Part shown: positions 27,203 to 37,089 of the stretch, in pieces
Position numbering within the stretch: position 1 is the first letter of the stretch
Layout: each line of letters begins with the position of its first letter
Origin: an uncultured Collinsella sp.
GTDB taxonomy: Bacteria > Actinomycetota > Coriobacteriia > Coriobacteriales > Coriobacteriaceae
DNA: 45,057 nucleotides
Direction of reading: 5' to 3'
NCBI GenBank assembly: GCA_900757185.1
Contig: CAAEMX010000005.1
Location: 1 to 45,057, forward strand
The notes under the pieces: model-generated
Database searches by the model: none
The model's input: only the letters and a program-made list of their open reading frames with translations
What the model was told of the DNA's origin: nothing
Program-made: the position numbers and the translations under genes

Positions 27203-28168
27203 TTACTTTTGCTTGTCCTGTTCCAGCAGATCGGACGGTGAGCGATCGGGCTTGCCGCCGCGGAAAATCTCGCGGCCATGCAGACGATGCTCCAGGTCAC
27301 GTTCGGCCTTTTCCTCGTCAATCTTGGTCTGGCTCACCACCGGGTCCTCGATCAGCGACGAAACCGAGTTCACCTGTTTTTGAATGCGCTCGGCAATGGT
27401 GTCGTCCATGCTTACGATGCGCATCTTCCAGTCGATACTCGTGGCGTTGGATGAGCTCTTGGTCCACACAAACGTCAAAATGGCGCTCTGATGACCCCGC
27501 GCGGGAAACATGCCAAAGAAGGAATCGTGCTGAATGTTGCTATCCTCGTCGATATAGGCGTGAACGTTATACACCACGCGGTCGATCTTATCGTTGAGCA
27601 GCGCGTTGGTCGCAAGCGCAGCGGCCTGAATCTGCCCGTTGGACAGCAGCTCGAGCTCGTTGGCAGACGATGTGTCCAACACCGTCACCTCGACCGTGCC
27701 CGTACGCTCATCAGCTTCATCGACGGTAAAGTCGAGCGGGAACTGCGTAAAGCCGTTGCCCCACTCAAGGCCGCCCTTCAGCGCCGTCGAAACGGTATCC
27801 ACCGAAACGCTCTCGGACAGGTTGGCGGTGTTCAGGCGTCGCATCACGCCGTAGCCAATCTGCATGCCCACAATCAGCACCAAGATGCCAATGACCACGG
27901 CCATGGCAGTCTTCGTAATGGTATGGCTCACCTGCGAGCCCGAAGGGTCGTCCTCGGACAGCGGGTCGATATGTTTTGCCTGGCTCGCGCGGTCCTCGCT
28001 GCGCAGCTGCGCTAGCGCCGCTTTGTCACCGCGCTTGGCCGCAGCCTCCTTCTCACGCATGCGCTCGGTGCGCTTTTTGGCAAGCGTCGGATCCAAGACA
28101 CCGGATGCGTCGATCTCGGAGAATAACTCCGTCACTTCTTCCGGAGTCAAAGGGTTCTTATCAGCCAT
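27203..28168 (-). CDS. Membrane-anchored protein of unknown function
   Basis: 321-residue protein that I do not recognise. A charged cytoplasmic N-terminus (1-85, rich in Lys, Arg and Glu, likely helical) leads to one transmembrane helix (about 86-108). An extracytoplasmic mixed domain of about 160 residues follows (TVEVTVLDTSSANELELL, VVYNVHAYIDEDSNIQHDSFF, ILTFVWTKSSS), then a charged tail. The start has CAGGAAG upstream. It starts 19 bases after the ABC exporter stop, so the two are probably cotranscribed and may act together. Confidence 0.8.
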   Translation of the reverse strand: MADKNPLTPEEVTELFSEIDASGVLDPTLAKKRTERMREKEAAAKRGDKAALAQLRSEDRASQAKHIDPLSEDDPSGSQVSHTITKTAMAVVIGILVLIVGMQIGYGVMRRLNTANLSESVSVDTVSTALKGGLEWGNGFTQFPLDFTVDEADERTGTVEVTVLDTSSANELELLSNGQIQAAALATNALLNDKIDRVVYNVHAYIDEDSNIQHDSFFGMFPARGHQSAILTFVWTKSSSNATSIDWKMRIVSMDDTIAERIQKQVNSVSSLIEDPVVSQTKIDEEKAERDLEHRLHGREIFRGGKPDRSPSDLLEQDKQK

Positions 28169-28187
28169 AAACTTCCTGTCATATCAA

Positions 28188-29960
28188 TCAGTCGAGCTCG
28201 TGCGCACGCGCACCTTCGAACTGCATTCGATAGTAACGGGCATAGGTGCCGCCACGGGCGAGAAGCTCCTCGTGCGTGCCACGTTCCACAACGCGACCAT
28301 GCTCAACGGTCGCAATCTCGTCGGCATGTTTAATGGTCGAGAGACGGTGGGCGATGATAATCGTGGTGCGGCCGCGCGCCAGGCGCTCGAGCGACTCCTG
28401 CACCGCCTCCTCGCTCTCGTTATCCAGAGCACTCGTCGCCTCGTCCAGAATCAGGATCTTGGGGTTCTTGAGAAATACGCGCGCGATGGCAACGCGCTGC
28501 TTCTGTCCGCCCGAAAGACGGCTGCCGCGCTCGCCCACCACGGTGTCGTAGCCCTGCGGCAGCGACTCAATGAAGGCATCGATATTGGCGCGGCGGGCGG
28601 CCTCGGCGACCTCTTCTGCCGTTGCGCCCGGCTTGCCGTAGGCGATGTTCTCGCCAATCGTACCGTCAAACAGATAGACATCCTGCTGCACCAGGCCGAT
28701 GGCACGACGCAGGCTATGCTGCGTCACGTCACGCACATCTTGGCCGTCGATGCTAATGGATCCGGCAGCCACGTCGTAAAAGCGCGGCAGCAGCGAACAG
28801 GTCGTGGACTTGCCACCGCCCGAAGGGCCAACCAAAGCGATGGTCTGCCCGGGCTTGATGGACAGGTCCATATGGTCGATAACGGGACGCTCGTCGGCAT
28901 CGCCCTCGCCCAGCTCAACATCCTCGTAGTTAAAGCACACGTCGTGATACTCCACGGCGCCGGCAGTCACCTGCAGATCCGTAGCGCCCGGCTTGTCCTG
29001 GATATCCGGCGCGGTCGAGAGCACCTCGTCCATACGCTTAAAGCCGGCTATAGCCTTCTGATACGTTTCGGCTGAATTGACGAGTGTCTCGAGCGGCGTG
29101 CAGAACAGCGAAATATAGAGTGCAAAGGTCGCCATATCGACCGCCTGCAGCTGTCCCTGGGCGACCAGCCAGCCGCCCAGCAGCACCACGATCACATAGA
29201 GCACACCCGAGAGCAGACCATACGTCGCGGTATAGACGCCCATGGCGTGATACATATTCTCCTTGGACGAAAGATAGCGGTCGTTAGAGGCGCGGAACTT
29301 GGAGCGCTCAGCTTCCTCGTTCGCAAAACTCTTTACCACGCGCATGCCCGCCAGCGAATCCTGCAGCTGCGCATTGATGCCGCTGATCTTTTTGCGGTTA
29401 TCGCTAAAGACCTCGCGCATGCGCATGTTCTGCCAAAACATAACGACCGCAAACGCCGCCGTCACTACGGCCATGGCAAGTGCCAGCACCGGCGCGATGG
29501 TAAAGAGGATCACAAACGAGCCGATAATCTCGATACCGCAGATGATGATCCACTCAGGTACGTGATGCGCTGCCTCACAGATATCAAACAGGTCGTTGAC
29601 CACGCGGCTCATCATATCGCCCGAGCTGTTGCGGTCGAAGTATGCAAAGCTAAAGCGCTCGTACTGATCGAACAGGTCTTCGCGCATCTTGGACTCCATG
29701 CGCGCGCCCATCACGTGACCCCAGTAGCTCACAAAGTAGCGGCAGGCGCAACGGATGGCATACATCAGCACCAAGCCCACCGCGATCATGCCGAGCGCCT
29801 GCATAATGGCAGCCTGACCCTGGGTAAACAGCCCTCCGGTCAAATTGCGCAGGATAATGGGAAACGCCAGGTCAATGGCGGCAAGCACCAGGGCGCAAAC
29901 CGTATCGGCAACAAAAAGCCCCATCTGGGGCTTGTAGTAAGAAAGAAACCTCTTCAGCAT
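28188..29960 (-). CDS. ABC transporter, fused membrane and ATP-binding domains (exporter type)
   Basis: 590-residue type IV ABC exporter half-transporter, related to MsbA/BmrA-like multidrug and lipid exporters. Six helices lie within about 1-300. Walker A GPSGGGKST is at 378-386, the signature LSGGQ at 482-486 and Walker B ILILDEATS at about 502-510. I chose ATG at 29960 (MLKRFLSYYKP, with TAAGGTG upstream) because homologues begin this way. An in-frame ATG at 30059 has a stronger site (GAGGAGGG), but its extra 33 residues are encoded mostly by a dispersed repeat. The substrate is unknown. Confidence 0.92.
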   Translation of the reverse strand: MLKRFLSYYKPQMGLFVADTVCALVLAAIDLAFPIILRNLTGGLFTQGQAAIMQALGMIAVGLVLMYAIRCACRYFVSYWGHVMGARMESKMREDLFDQYERFSFAYFDRNSSGDMMSRVVNDLFDICEAAHHVPEWIIICGIEIIGSFVILFTIAPVLALAMAVVTAAFAVVMFWQNMRMREVFSDNRKKISGINAQLQDSLAGMRVVKSFANEEAERSKFRASNDRYLSSKENMYHAMGVYTATYGLLSGVLYVIVVLLGGWLVAQGQLQAVDMATFALYISLFCTPLETLVNSAETYQKAIAGFKRMDEVLSTAPDIQDKPGATDLQVTAGAVEYHDVCFNYEDVELGEGDADERPVIDHMDLSIKPGQTIALVGPSGGGKSTTCSLLPRFYDVAAGSISIDGQDVRDVTQHSLRRAIGLVQQDVYLFDGTIGENIAYGKPGATAEEVAEAARRANIDAFIESLPQGYDTVVGERGSRLSGGQKQRVAIARVFLKNPKILILDEATSALDNESEEAVQESLERLARGRTTIIIAHRLSTIKHADEIATVEHGRVVERGTHEELLARGGTYARYYRMQFEGARAHELD

Positions 29961-29967
29961 AATCACC

Positions 29968-30009
29968 TTACGCGGTTTTACCAAACCGCGTTTCGTCTCG
30001 ACGCTGCAA
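29968..30009. repeat. 42-bp dispersed repeat, copy B
   Basis: 39 of 42 bases match copy A (4171-4212) in opposite orientation, including the hairpin CGCGGTTT-TACC-AAACCGCG. It abuts the ribosome site of the ABC exporter gene and supplies part of it (TAAGG). Confidence 0.75.
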
Positions 30010-30105
30010 GTGCTCCATTTGGACAATCTGGCCTTCAATCGTCGGTCGCGTATATCCATACGCTTCCCTCCTCTTTTAGGCCACCTTGTCTCAAATGGAG
30101 CACTT
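30008..30105. repeat. 14-bp inverted repeat pair upstream of the ABC exporter
   Basis: AAGTGCTCCATTTG (30008-30021) returns inverted at 30092-30105, 70 bases apart. It joins copy B of the 42-bp repeat. The enclosed DNA holds GAGGAGGG and an ATG (30059) in frame with the exporter. It could be an operator pair or the ends of a small insertion. Confidence 0.45.
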
Positions 30106-30163
30106 TCGCTGACTTACACAAACCAGCGAGGTCATAACCCCGCTTCAACAAAGTAACTGCTCG

Positions 30164-30859
30164 TTACAGTTCGGCTCCACCAAGGCGATGCGCGATGCTA
30201 TCGCATGCCAAGGCGCCTACGACGGTCTTGGCGTCTTCGATCTTGCCGTCGAGCACGGCGTCGATCAGCTCGTGCAGCGGCACCAGATCCACGTTGACGA
30301 ACTCGTCATCATCGGGGTTGGGTGCATCGAACTCGAGCTTGGTGGCCAGGTAGATGTGAATAATCTCGTCACAGAAGCCGCAGGTCGTGACAATCGACGT
30401 CAAAAAGCGAATGCGACCGGCCCTAAAGCCCGTCTCCTCGTGCAGCTCGCGCTTGGCGCAATCGAGCGGATCCTCGCCTGGGTCGAGCTTGCCGGCGGGA
30501 ATCTCGACCGTCACGCGGTCGATGGCGGTGCGGTACTGACGCACCAGCACAATCTTGCCGCTCTCGGTCAGCGCCACAACGGCCGCCGCGCCCGGATGGC
30601 GAATGATGTCGCGGGCGCTGCGGTGGCCGTTGGGCAGCTCAACTTCAAGACGGTGGACGTCGAGGATCTTGCCCTTCCAGGCGCACTCCTCCGAAAGAAT
30701 CTTCTCGTGCAGCTCGGCATCATGCGGGTCGTCATCGCCCAGCACCAGCACCGGCTCGTCAGCGACCTCGCCGCCAGGCTCGCCCTCGGCGTGCCCATAT
30801 ACGCGGCTGTCTTCCTCGACGATCTGCGCGTCCACGAGCTCTTCGTTCTTATCGTCCAT
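30164..30859 (-). CDS. Nudix hydrolase, ADP-ribose pyrophosphatase-like
   Basis: 231-residue hydrolase of nucleoside diphosphate-X compounds, most like ADP-ribose pyrophosphatases. The Nudix box GEDPLDCAKRELHEETGF is complete, with the REL..EE metal site. An acidic extension of about 50 residues precedes the usual start of the fold (EECAWKGKILDVHRLEVELPNG). I chose ATG at 30859, which gives 9-base spacing to AGAGGA; the ATG at 30868 is too close. It follows purD by 21 bases on the same strand. Confidence 0.9.
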   Translation of the reverse strand: MDDKNEELVDAQIVEEDSRVYGHAEGEPGGEVADEPVLVLGDDDPHDAELHEKILSEECAWKGKILDVHRLEVELPNGHRSARDIIRHPGAAAVVALTESGKIVLVRQYRTAIDRVTVEIPAGKLDPGEDPLDCAKRELHEETGFRAGRIRFLTSIVTTCGFCDEIIHIYLATKLEFDAPNPDDDEFVNVDLVPLHELIDAVLDGKIEDAKTVVGALACDSIAHRLGGAEL

Positions 30860-30880
30860 CCGTCTCATTCCTCTCGGATT

Positions 30881-32185
30881 TTAGGCATCCCAGGCGTCGC
30901 GGCCGCGCAGCGCGCGCAGGCCGATGTCGTGACGCAGGGTCTTGCCCTCAAAATCAATCTTCTCGCAGGCCTCGTAGGCAAGGTTGCGAGCGTTCTCGAA
31001 CGTGTCGCCCAGAGCGGTCACGGCAAGCACGCGACCACCATTGGTCACGAGCTGGCCGTCCACCACGGCAGTGCCCGCGTGGTACACAGTCACGTTCTCC
31101 ATGGCCTCGGCATCCTCAATACCGGTGATGACCTTGCCTTTCTCGTAGCTGCCGGGGTAGCCCGCGCTCGTCAGGACAACGGCCACGGCCCACTCGTCGC
31201 GCCAGTCGAGTTCAATCTGATCGAGCTCGCAGTTGGCGCAGGCGAGCATGACCTCGACCAGGTCGTTCTTAAGGCGCGGCAGCACGACCTGCGTCTCGGG
31301 GTCGCCAAAGCGGGCGTTGAACTCCAGCACCTTGGGGCCGGCGGGGGTGAGCATAAAGCCGCCATACAGGCAGCCGCGGTAGTCGATGCCCTCGGCAGCA
31401 AGCTCGGCCACGGTCTGCTCCATGACCGCCACCATGGTGGCGTGCTCCTCGTCGGTTACGATGGGCACCGGGCTGTAGACGCCCATGCCGCCGGTGTTGG
31501 GGCCCTTGTCGCCCTCGAGCGCGCGTTTGTGGTCCTGCGAGGTGGCCATGGGGCGCACGGTCTTGCCGTCGGTAAAGGCAAGCAGCGAGCACTCGGGGCC
31601 GGTCAGCATCTCCTCGATGACCACGGTGTTGCCGGCGTCGCCAAAGGTGCCGCCAAAGCACTCGCGCACGGCCTCTTCGGCCTGCTCAAGTTCGGTCGCC
31701 ACGATAACGCCCTTGCCCGCGGCAAGGCCGTCGGCCTTGACGACCAGCGGGGCGCCCTGCTCACGCACGTAGGCGAGAGCCGAAGCCTCGTCGGTAAATG
31801 AACCATAGGCTGCCGTCGGGATACCGGCGCGCTCCATGAGCTGCTTGGAGAACAGTTTGGAGCCCTCCATCTGGGCGCCCTCGGCACCCGGGCCAAAGCA
31901 GGGAATACCCGCCGCGCGCACGGCGTCGGCCACGCCCGCCACGAGCGGAGCCTCGGGACCAATTACCACGAGTCCGCATCCGTGGCTCTGAGCAAACGCC
32001 GCCACGGCCGCAGGATCGCAGTCGTCGAGAACAACGTTCTCGCCGCAGCTCGCGGTGCCGCCGTTACCCGGCGCGATGTAGAGCTTGCCGGCGCGCGGTG
32101 ATGCTGCGAGCTTAGCTGCCAAAGCATGCTCACGGCCGCCGCTGCCCAACAACAGGATGTCGATGGTTTGAGTGTCCGCCTTCAA
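30881..32185 (-). CDS. purD: Phosphoribosylamine-glycine ligase
   Basis: 434-residue ATP-grasp enzyme joining glycine to phosphoribosylamine, the second purine step. LLLGSGGREHALA near the start, PLVVKADGLAAGKGV in the ATP-grasp domain and the FNARFGDPETQ metal site are intact. The start is a TTG at 32185 with AGGAGG 5 bases upstream; no ATG is available before the conserved GSGGREH motif, so the non-standard start is secure. It is probably cotranscribed with the Nudix gene. Confidence 0.97.
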   Translation of the reverse strand: MKADTQTIDILLLGSGGREHALAAKLAASPRAGKLYIAPGNGGTASCGENVVLDDCDPAAVAAFAQSHGCGLVVIGPEAPLVAGVADAVRAAGIPCFGPGAEGAQMEGSKLFSKQLMERAGIPTAAYGSFTDEASALAYVREQGAPLVVKADGLAAGKGVIVATELEQAEEAVRECFGGTFGDAGNTVVIEEMLTGPECSLLAFTDGKTVRPMATSQDHKRALEGDKGPNTGGMGVYSPVPIVTDEEHATMVAVMEQTVAELAAEGIDYRGCLYGGFMLTPAGPKVLEFNARFGDPETQVVLPRLKNDLVEVMLACANCELDQIELDWRDEWAVAVVLTSAGYPGSYEKGKVITGIEDAEAMENVTVYHAGTAVVDGQLVTNGGRVLAVTALGDTFENARNLAYEACEKIDFEGKTLRHDIGLRALRGRDAWDA

Positions 32186-32239
32186 GGGTGCCTCCTCTAT
32201 GGATTAACGGCCCGCTCCGCGCGAGCCCTTTGCAAGCAA

Positions 32240-32281
32240 ATATACCCCTCGGCCGCCCACTTGGGCTGCAAAGGGGTATAT
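32240..32281 (-). terminator. Hairpin terminator after purA
   Basis: A 10-bp stem ATATACCCCT / AGGGGTATAT (32240-32249 with 32272-32281) plus an inner GCCC/GGGC stem. The tail on the minus strand is only moderately T-rich. It separates purA from purD. Confidence 0.6.
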
Positions 32282-32303
32282 CGCAATAACCAAATAGTCC
32301 CGA

Positions 32304-33590
<1,287 letters not shown>

Positions 33591-33656
33591 GTTTACTCCT
33601 TACATTCATGGACTGTCTGCGCGCCACGCCGGCACGCAGAAGCACAAAACATTCCC

Positions 33657-33685
33657 AGTATACCCGTGCAACGGGCGCCTGTCCT
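33657..33685 (-). promoter_or_regulatory. Promoter of purA
   Basis: On the minus strand AGGACA (33685-33680) and TATACT (33662-33657) are 17 bases apart, about 67 bases before the start codon. The -35 overlaps the dnaB stop codon. Confidence 0.6.
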
Positions 33686-35075
33686 ACTCCTCGGTATGCG
33701 CCCCATCAAGCTCATAGAACTTGGTGGATGCCGGCAGGAACATCAGGTCGACGTCGCCGATCGGGCCCGAACGGTTCTTGGCCACGACGATACGCGTAAC
33801 GCCCTCGTCGGGTCGATCGTCACGCGAGGCCTCGGCCTCGTCGGCGGATCGGTCCAAGAACATAACGATATCGGCGTCTTGCTCGATGGAGCCCGATTCA
33901 CGAAGGTCGGAAAGCTGCGGACGCTTGCCGGTACGGGATTCGACCTGACGCGAGAGCTGCGACAGCGCGATGAGCGGGATCTTGAGCTCCTTGGCCATGA
34001 TCTTCAGACCACGCGACATCTCGGAGACCTCGACGGTACGGCTCTCGGAGCGACGTCCCGGCGGAGGACTCACCAGCTGCAGGTAGTCCAGGATGATGAT
34101 GGCCTTCTCCTTGTTGTGGAGCATGCGGCGGCTCTTGGCGCGGATCTCGGTCACCGTGGTGCCGGGCGTATCGTCGATCAGAATATCGAGCTTGGACAAG
34201 GTCTGCGTGGCCTCGTTGATGTTGGCCCACTGCTCGGGGCTAATACGGCCCGTGCGGAAGTCGCTGATCGAGATCATGGCGTAGGCGCAAATCAGGCGCT
34301 GGGCAATTTCCTTGCCCGACATCTCCAGCGAAAAGAAGCCGACGGTATAGCCCGCAGCGGCAGCGTTGAGCGCCAAGTTCAGGGCGAACGACGTCTTACC
34401 CACAGCGGGGCGGGCGCCAATGATGATGAGCTGGCCCTCGCGGAAACCCATGAGCATGCGGTCGAGCGACGGGAAGCCCGTGGGCACGCCCGCAGCCTGG
34501 CCACCGGCCTGGCACACTTCCTCAGCCTCGTTATAGGCCTCGACCATAAACTCGGTCAGTGTCTTATAGCTCGACTTAACCTCGCGCGCCGTGACCTTGA
34601 GCAGCTTGCTCTCGGCCAGCTCCACGACCTCTTTGGTGTCGGTAGGGGCGTTATAGGCCAGCGCGTTGATCTCGTTGGTGGCACCGATCAGCTCGCGCAG
34701 CATCGAGTCGCGACGGACGATGGCGGCATGGTGCTGCCAGTTCACGAGCGACAGGGTCTGACCCATCAGCTCCAAAATGTAGGCCTCGCCGCCCACGGCA
34801 TCAAGCTTGTTGATGCTGCGCAGGTAATCGATCAGCGAGATGGAGTCGATGGGAATGCGGCTGTTGTACATATCGACCATCGCGGTGTAGATGGTCTTAT
34901 GAATGGGCCGGTAGAAGTCATCGGGCTGCAGCTCGACCTGGGCCTCCTCGACCACCTCGGGCGATAGCAGCATAGCGGCCAGTACGTTGGCCTCTGCATC
35001 TTGGTTTTGAGGGAGACCCAACTTGGAGCCGCGGTCCTCAACCGTCAGCCCCGTCTCCCTATCGTCGTATGCCAT
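33684..35075 (-). CDS. dnaB: Replicative DNA helicase
   Basis: 463-residue hexameric helicase that opens the replication fork. The N-terminal DnaB domain starts at LPQNQDAEANVLAAML. The RecA-like domain has Walker A GARPAVGKTS at about 220-229, and the DnaB-type motifs FFSLEMSGKEIAQRL and IIILDYLQL are present. There is no intein. I chose ATG at 35075 (MAYDDRE) because GAGGA lies 5-6 bases upstream; ATGs at 35087 and 35081 lack a good site. It lies next to the rpsF-ssb-rpsR-rplI operon, a common bacterial order. Confidence 0.96.
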   Translation of the reverse strand: MAYDDRETGLTVEDRGSKLGLPQNQDAEANVLAAMLLSPEVVEEAQVELQPDDFYRPIHKTIYTAMVDMYNSRIPIDSISLIDYLRSINKLDAVGGEAYILELMGQTLSLVNWQHHAAIVRRDSMLRELIGATNEINALAYNAPTDTKEVVELAESKLLKVTAREVKSSYKTLTEFMVEAYNEAEEVCQAGGQAAGVPTGFPSLDRMLMGFREGQLIIIGARPAVGKTSFALNLALNAAAAGYTVGFFSLEMSGKEIAQRLICAYAMISISDFRTGRISPEQWANINEATQTLSKLDILIDDTPGTTVTEIRAKSRRMLHNKEKAIIILDYLQLVSPPPGRRSESRTVEVSEMSRGLKIMAKELKIPLIALSQLSRQVESRTGKRPQLSDLRESGSIEQDADIVMFLDRSADEAEASRDDRPDEGVTRIVVAKNRSGPIGDVDLMFLPASTKFYELDGAHTEE

Positions 35076-35234
35076 GAGCATCCTCATTCATATCGCTTGC
35101 GAGCATCCATAGTATCAGCCACGGTCCCAAAACGGGCCACGCGCCGCCAATCATCACCGAACGAAACGGATGAACGGTCCCGTATATAGGACTTCGACGC
35201 AACGTTCACCATGACACTCACTCAGCGCAAAAAA

Positions 35235-35268
35235 CAAAAAGGGCGCCCCGGTTTCCCAGAGCGCCCTT
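35235..35268 (-). terminator. Terminator of the rpsF-ssb-rpsR-rplI operon
   Basis: A 13-bp stem with wobble pairs and a GAAA tetraloop (AAGGGCGCTCTGG-GAAA-CCGGGGCGCCCTT across 35239-35268), followed by TTTTTGTTTTTTG on the minus strand. Confidence 0.88.
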
Positions 35269-35300
35269 CTTAGAACAAGATTGTTGCGTTGCAGCAAATG

Positions 35301-35840
35301 CTACTCGGCAGCAGCCTCAGTCTCGACCTCGGCGGTCTCGGCCTCGGCGACCTCAGCGGCCTCCTCGACCTCAGCCTCGGCAGCGAGCTCCTCGGCGGTA
35401 ACGCCGACGAGAACGACAACCTCGGCCTTGATCTCGCGGTATAGCGAGATGGCAACGGTGTGGGCACCGGCAACCTTGATGGGCTTACCGAGCTCGACGC
35501 GCTTGCGGTCGATGTCCATACCGAGCTGAGCCTTGATGGCGTCAGCGATCATAGCGGCGGTAACGGAGCCAAAGAGGATGCCCTCGTCGCCGACCTTGAC
35601 GTCAACGGTGACCGTCTTGCCCTCGAAGGCAGCCTTGGTCTCGTTGGCGGTAGCCAGACGGACGGCCTCGCGCTTGGCGATGTTGTTGCGACGCTCGTCA
35701 AGCTGCTTGAGGTTGCCCTTGGTGGCGGCAACAGCGAGCTTCTTGGGGAACAGGAAGTTCTCAGCGTAACCCTGAGCGACCTCTACGACGTCACCCTCGC
35801 CGCCCTTGCCCTTGATCTCATCGAGAAGAATAACCTTCAT
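35301..35840 (-). CDS. rplI: 50S ribosomal protein L9
   Basis: 179-residue ribosomal protein binding 23S rRNA near the L1 stalk. The N-terminal domain MKVILLDEIKGKGGEGDVVEVAQGYAENFL-type signature is clear; the central helix and C-terminal domain follow. A low-complexity Ala/Glu/Val tail of about 30 residues extends past the usual length of about 148. It is the last gene of the S6-SSB-S18-L9 operon. Confidence 0.97.
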   Translation of the reverse strand: MKVILLDEIKGKGGEGDVVEVAQGYAENFLFPKKLAVAATKGNLKQLDERRNNIAKREAVRLATANETKAAFEGKTVTVDVKVGDEGILFGSVTAAMIADAIKAQLGMDIDRKRVELGKPIKVAGAHTVAISLYREIKAEVVVLVGVTAEELAAEAEVEEAAEVAEAETAEVETEAAAE

Positions 35841-35855
35841 GATGCGTCTCCCTTC

Positions 35856-36122
35856 TTAGCCGCGGTCGCGGTTGCCACGAGAGGAAACCACGGGGACGGT
35901 GTACGGCAGGAGAGCCATCTCGCGGGCGCGCTTGATGGCGTTGGCGATGTCATGCTGATGCTGCGTGCAAGCGCCAGTGACGCGACGGGGCTTGATTTTG
36001 CCGCGGTCGGTCATGTACTTACGGAGAAGCTGAGTGTCCTTATAGTCGATGAACTCAGTGTTCTCCTTGCAGAACTGGCAGTACTTACGACGCGGCTGAC
36101 GTGCAGAAAAATCATTAGCCAT
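35856..36122 (-). CDS. rpsR: 30S ribosomal protein S18
   Basis: 88-residue protein that pairs with S6 on the 30S platform. It has the KYCQFC CxxC pair, which points to the zinc-binding form, and the typical IKPRRVTGACTQHQ segment. The start at 36122 follows AAAGG; a longer frame to 36173 was rejected. It lies 15 bases before rplI. Confidence 0.97.
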   Translation of the reverse strand: MANDFSARQPRRKYCQFCKENTEFIDYKDTQLLRKYMTDRGKIKPRRVTGACTQHQHDIANAIKRAREMALLPYTVPVVSSRGNRDRG

Positions 36123-36194
36123 GTCAAAATACCTTTCATTTGGCAACTTCGGCGAACCGAAGCCGCCTCTCACTCAAAAATAGGTGAACAACCC

Positions 36195-36647
36195 TTAGAA
36201 CGGGATGTCCTCATCGTAGACGTCGACCGCGGGCGGCGTAGCCACCGGTGCGGCAGGACGTGCTGCGGGCGCGGGAGCTGCGGGGGCGTAACCGCCCTGA
36301 TCGTAGCCACCCTGGCCACCACGGGAGCTCATAAACTCGATCTCATCGACGATGACCTCAAGCTTGCTCCGGCGCTGACCGTCGCGCTCCCAAGAGCTGT
36401 AGCGCAGCTTGCCCTCGATCGCGACCTTGTTTCCCTTTGCCAGGAAACGGCTCACGGCCTCGGCGCGCGTGCCGAACATAGTGCAGTCGACAAAGTTGGG
36501 ATAGTCCTCCCACTCGCCAGTCTGCGGGTTGCGGCGACGATCGTTCACGGCGACGCCAAAGGACAGAACCTGGGTTCCGCCGGCGGTGGCGCGCAGCTCG
36601 GGATCACGCGTGAGGTTACCGGTGATGTTCACTCGATTGATGCTCAT
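36195..36647 (-). CDS. ssb: Single-stranded DNA-binding protein
   Basis: 150-residue OB-fold protein coating single-stranded DNA. NRVNITGNLTRDPELR and the KLEVIVDEIEF strand flank the OB fold (about 1-107). A Gly/Ala/Pro-rich linker leads to the acidic tip DEDIPF, which recruits repair and replication partners. It lies between rpsF and rpsR, as in many bacteria. Confidence 0.97.
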   Translation of the reverse strand: MSINRVNITGNLTRDPELRATAGGTQVLSFGVAVNDRRRNPQTGEWEDYPNFVDCTMFGTRAEAVSRFLAKGNKVAIEGKLRYSSWERDGQRRSKLEVIVDEIEFMSSRGGQGGYDQGGYAPAAPAPAARPAAPVATPPAVDVYDEDIPF

Positions 36648-36695
36648 AACTCACTACTTCCTCTTGGGGCACAAGCCCAGTCCAAAACGACAGTC

Positions 36696-36989
36696 TTACT
36701 CCTGGTCGTCGCGACGGACGATCATGTGGCGGACCACAGCGTCGGTGATGCGCAGGACGCGATCAAGCTCGGCGATCTGGGTAGGATCTGCGTGGAAGTT
36801 GATGAGGGTGTAGTCACCATCGGTGAGGTCGTTGATCTCGTAGGCGAGCTTGCGCTTGCCCCACTCGTCAACGGAGTCGACCTTGCCAGCGCCCTCAGCG
36901 ATCGTGGTATCGATACGCTTCATAACAGCGAGACGAGTCTCGGGGTCGAGCGACGGGTCAACAAAGAACAGCAGTTCATAAGCCTTCAT
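36696..36989 (-). CDS. rpsF: 30S ribosomal protein S6
   Basis: 97-residue ribosomal protein that binds 16S rRNA together with S18. MKAYELLFFVDPSLD and INDLTDGDYTLINFHAD match the family. The start at 36989 follows AGAGGAGGTG. It is the first gene of the operon, behind a strong promoter and a leader hairpin. Confidence 0.97.
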   Translation of the reverse strand: MKAYELLFFVDPSLDPETRLAVMKRIDTTIAEGAGKVDSVDEWGKRKLAYEINDLTDGDYTLINFHADPTQIAELDRVLRITDAVVRHMIVRRDDQE

Positions 36990-37015
36990 ATTGTCACCTC
37001 CTCTGGGCAAATGTG

Positions 37016-37044
37016 GCTTCAGGTCGTGAAGGTGCGCCTGAAGC
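37016..37044 (-). promoter_or_regulatory. Leader hairpin upstream of rpsF
   Basis: A perfect 8-bp stem GCTTCAGG / CCTGAAGC with a 13-base loop containing CACC, inside the roughly 65-base untranslated leader. S6:S18 autoregulatory leaders are known in many bacteria, and this hairpin is a candidate. I cannot confirm the conserved bulge of that motif. Confidence 0.35.
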
Positions 37045-37060
37045 AGGAAAAGACTTGGTA

Positions 37061-37089
37061 ATAATATCTTTCAACCTCCTAGGCTGCAA
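37061..37089 (-). promoter_or_regulatory. Promoter of the rpsF-ssb-rpsR-rplI operon
   Basis: On the minus strand TTGCAG (37089-37084) and TATTAT (37066-37061) are exactly 17 bases apart, about 72 bases upstream of the rpsF start. Confidence 0.75.

Noticed and set aside
30188..31801. 537-residue plus-strand frame opposite the Nudix gene and purD
   Set aside because: Crosses two genuine genes on the opposite strand and has low-complexity content.
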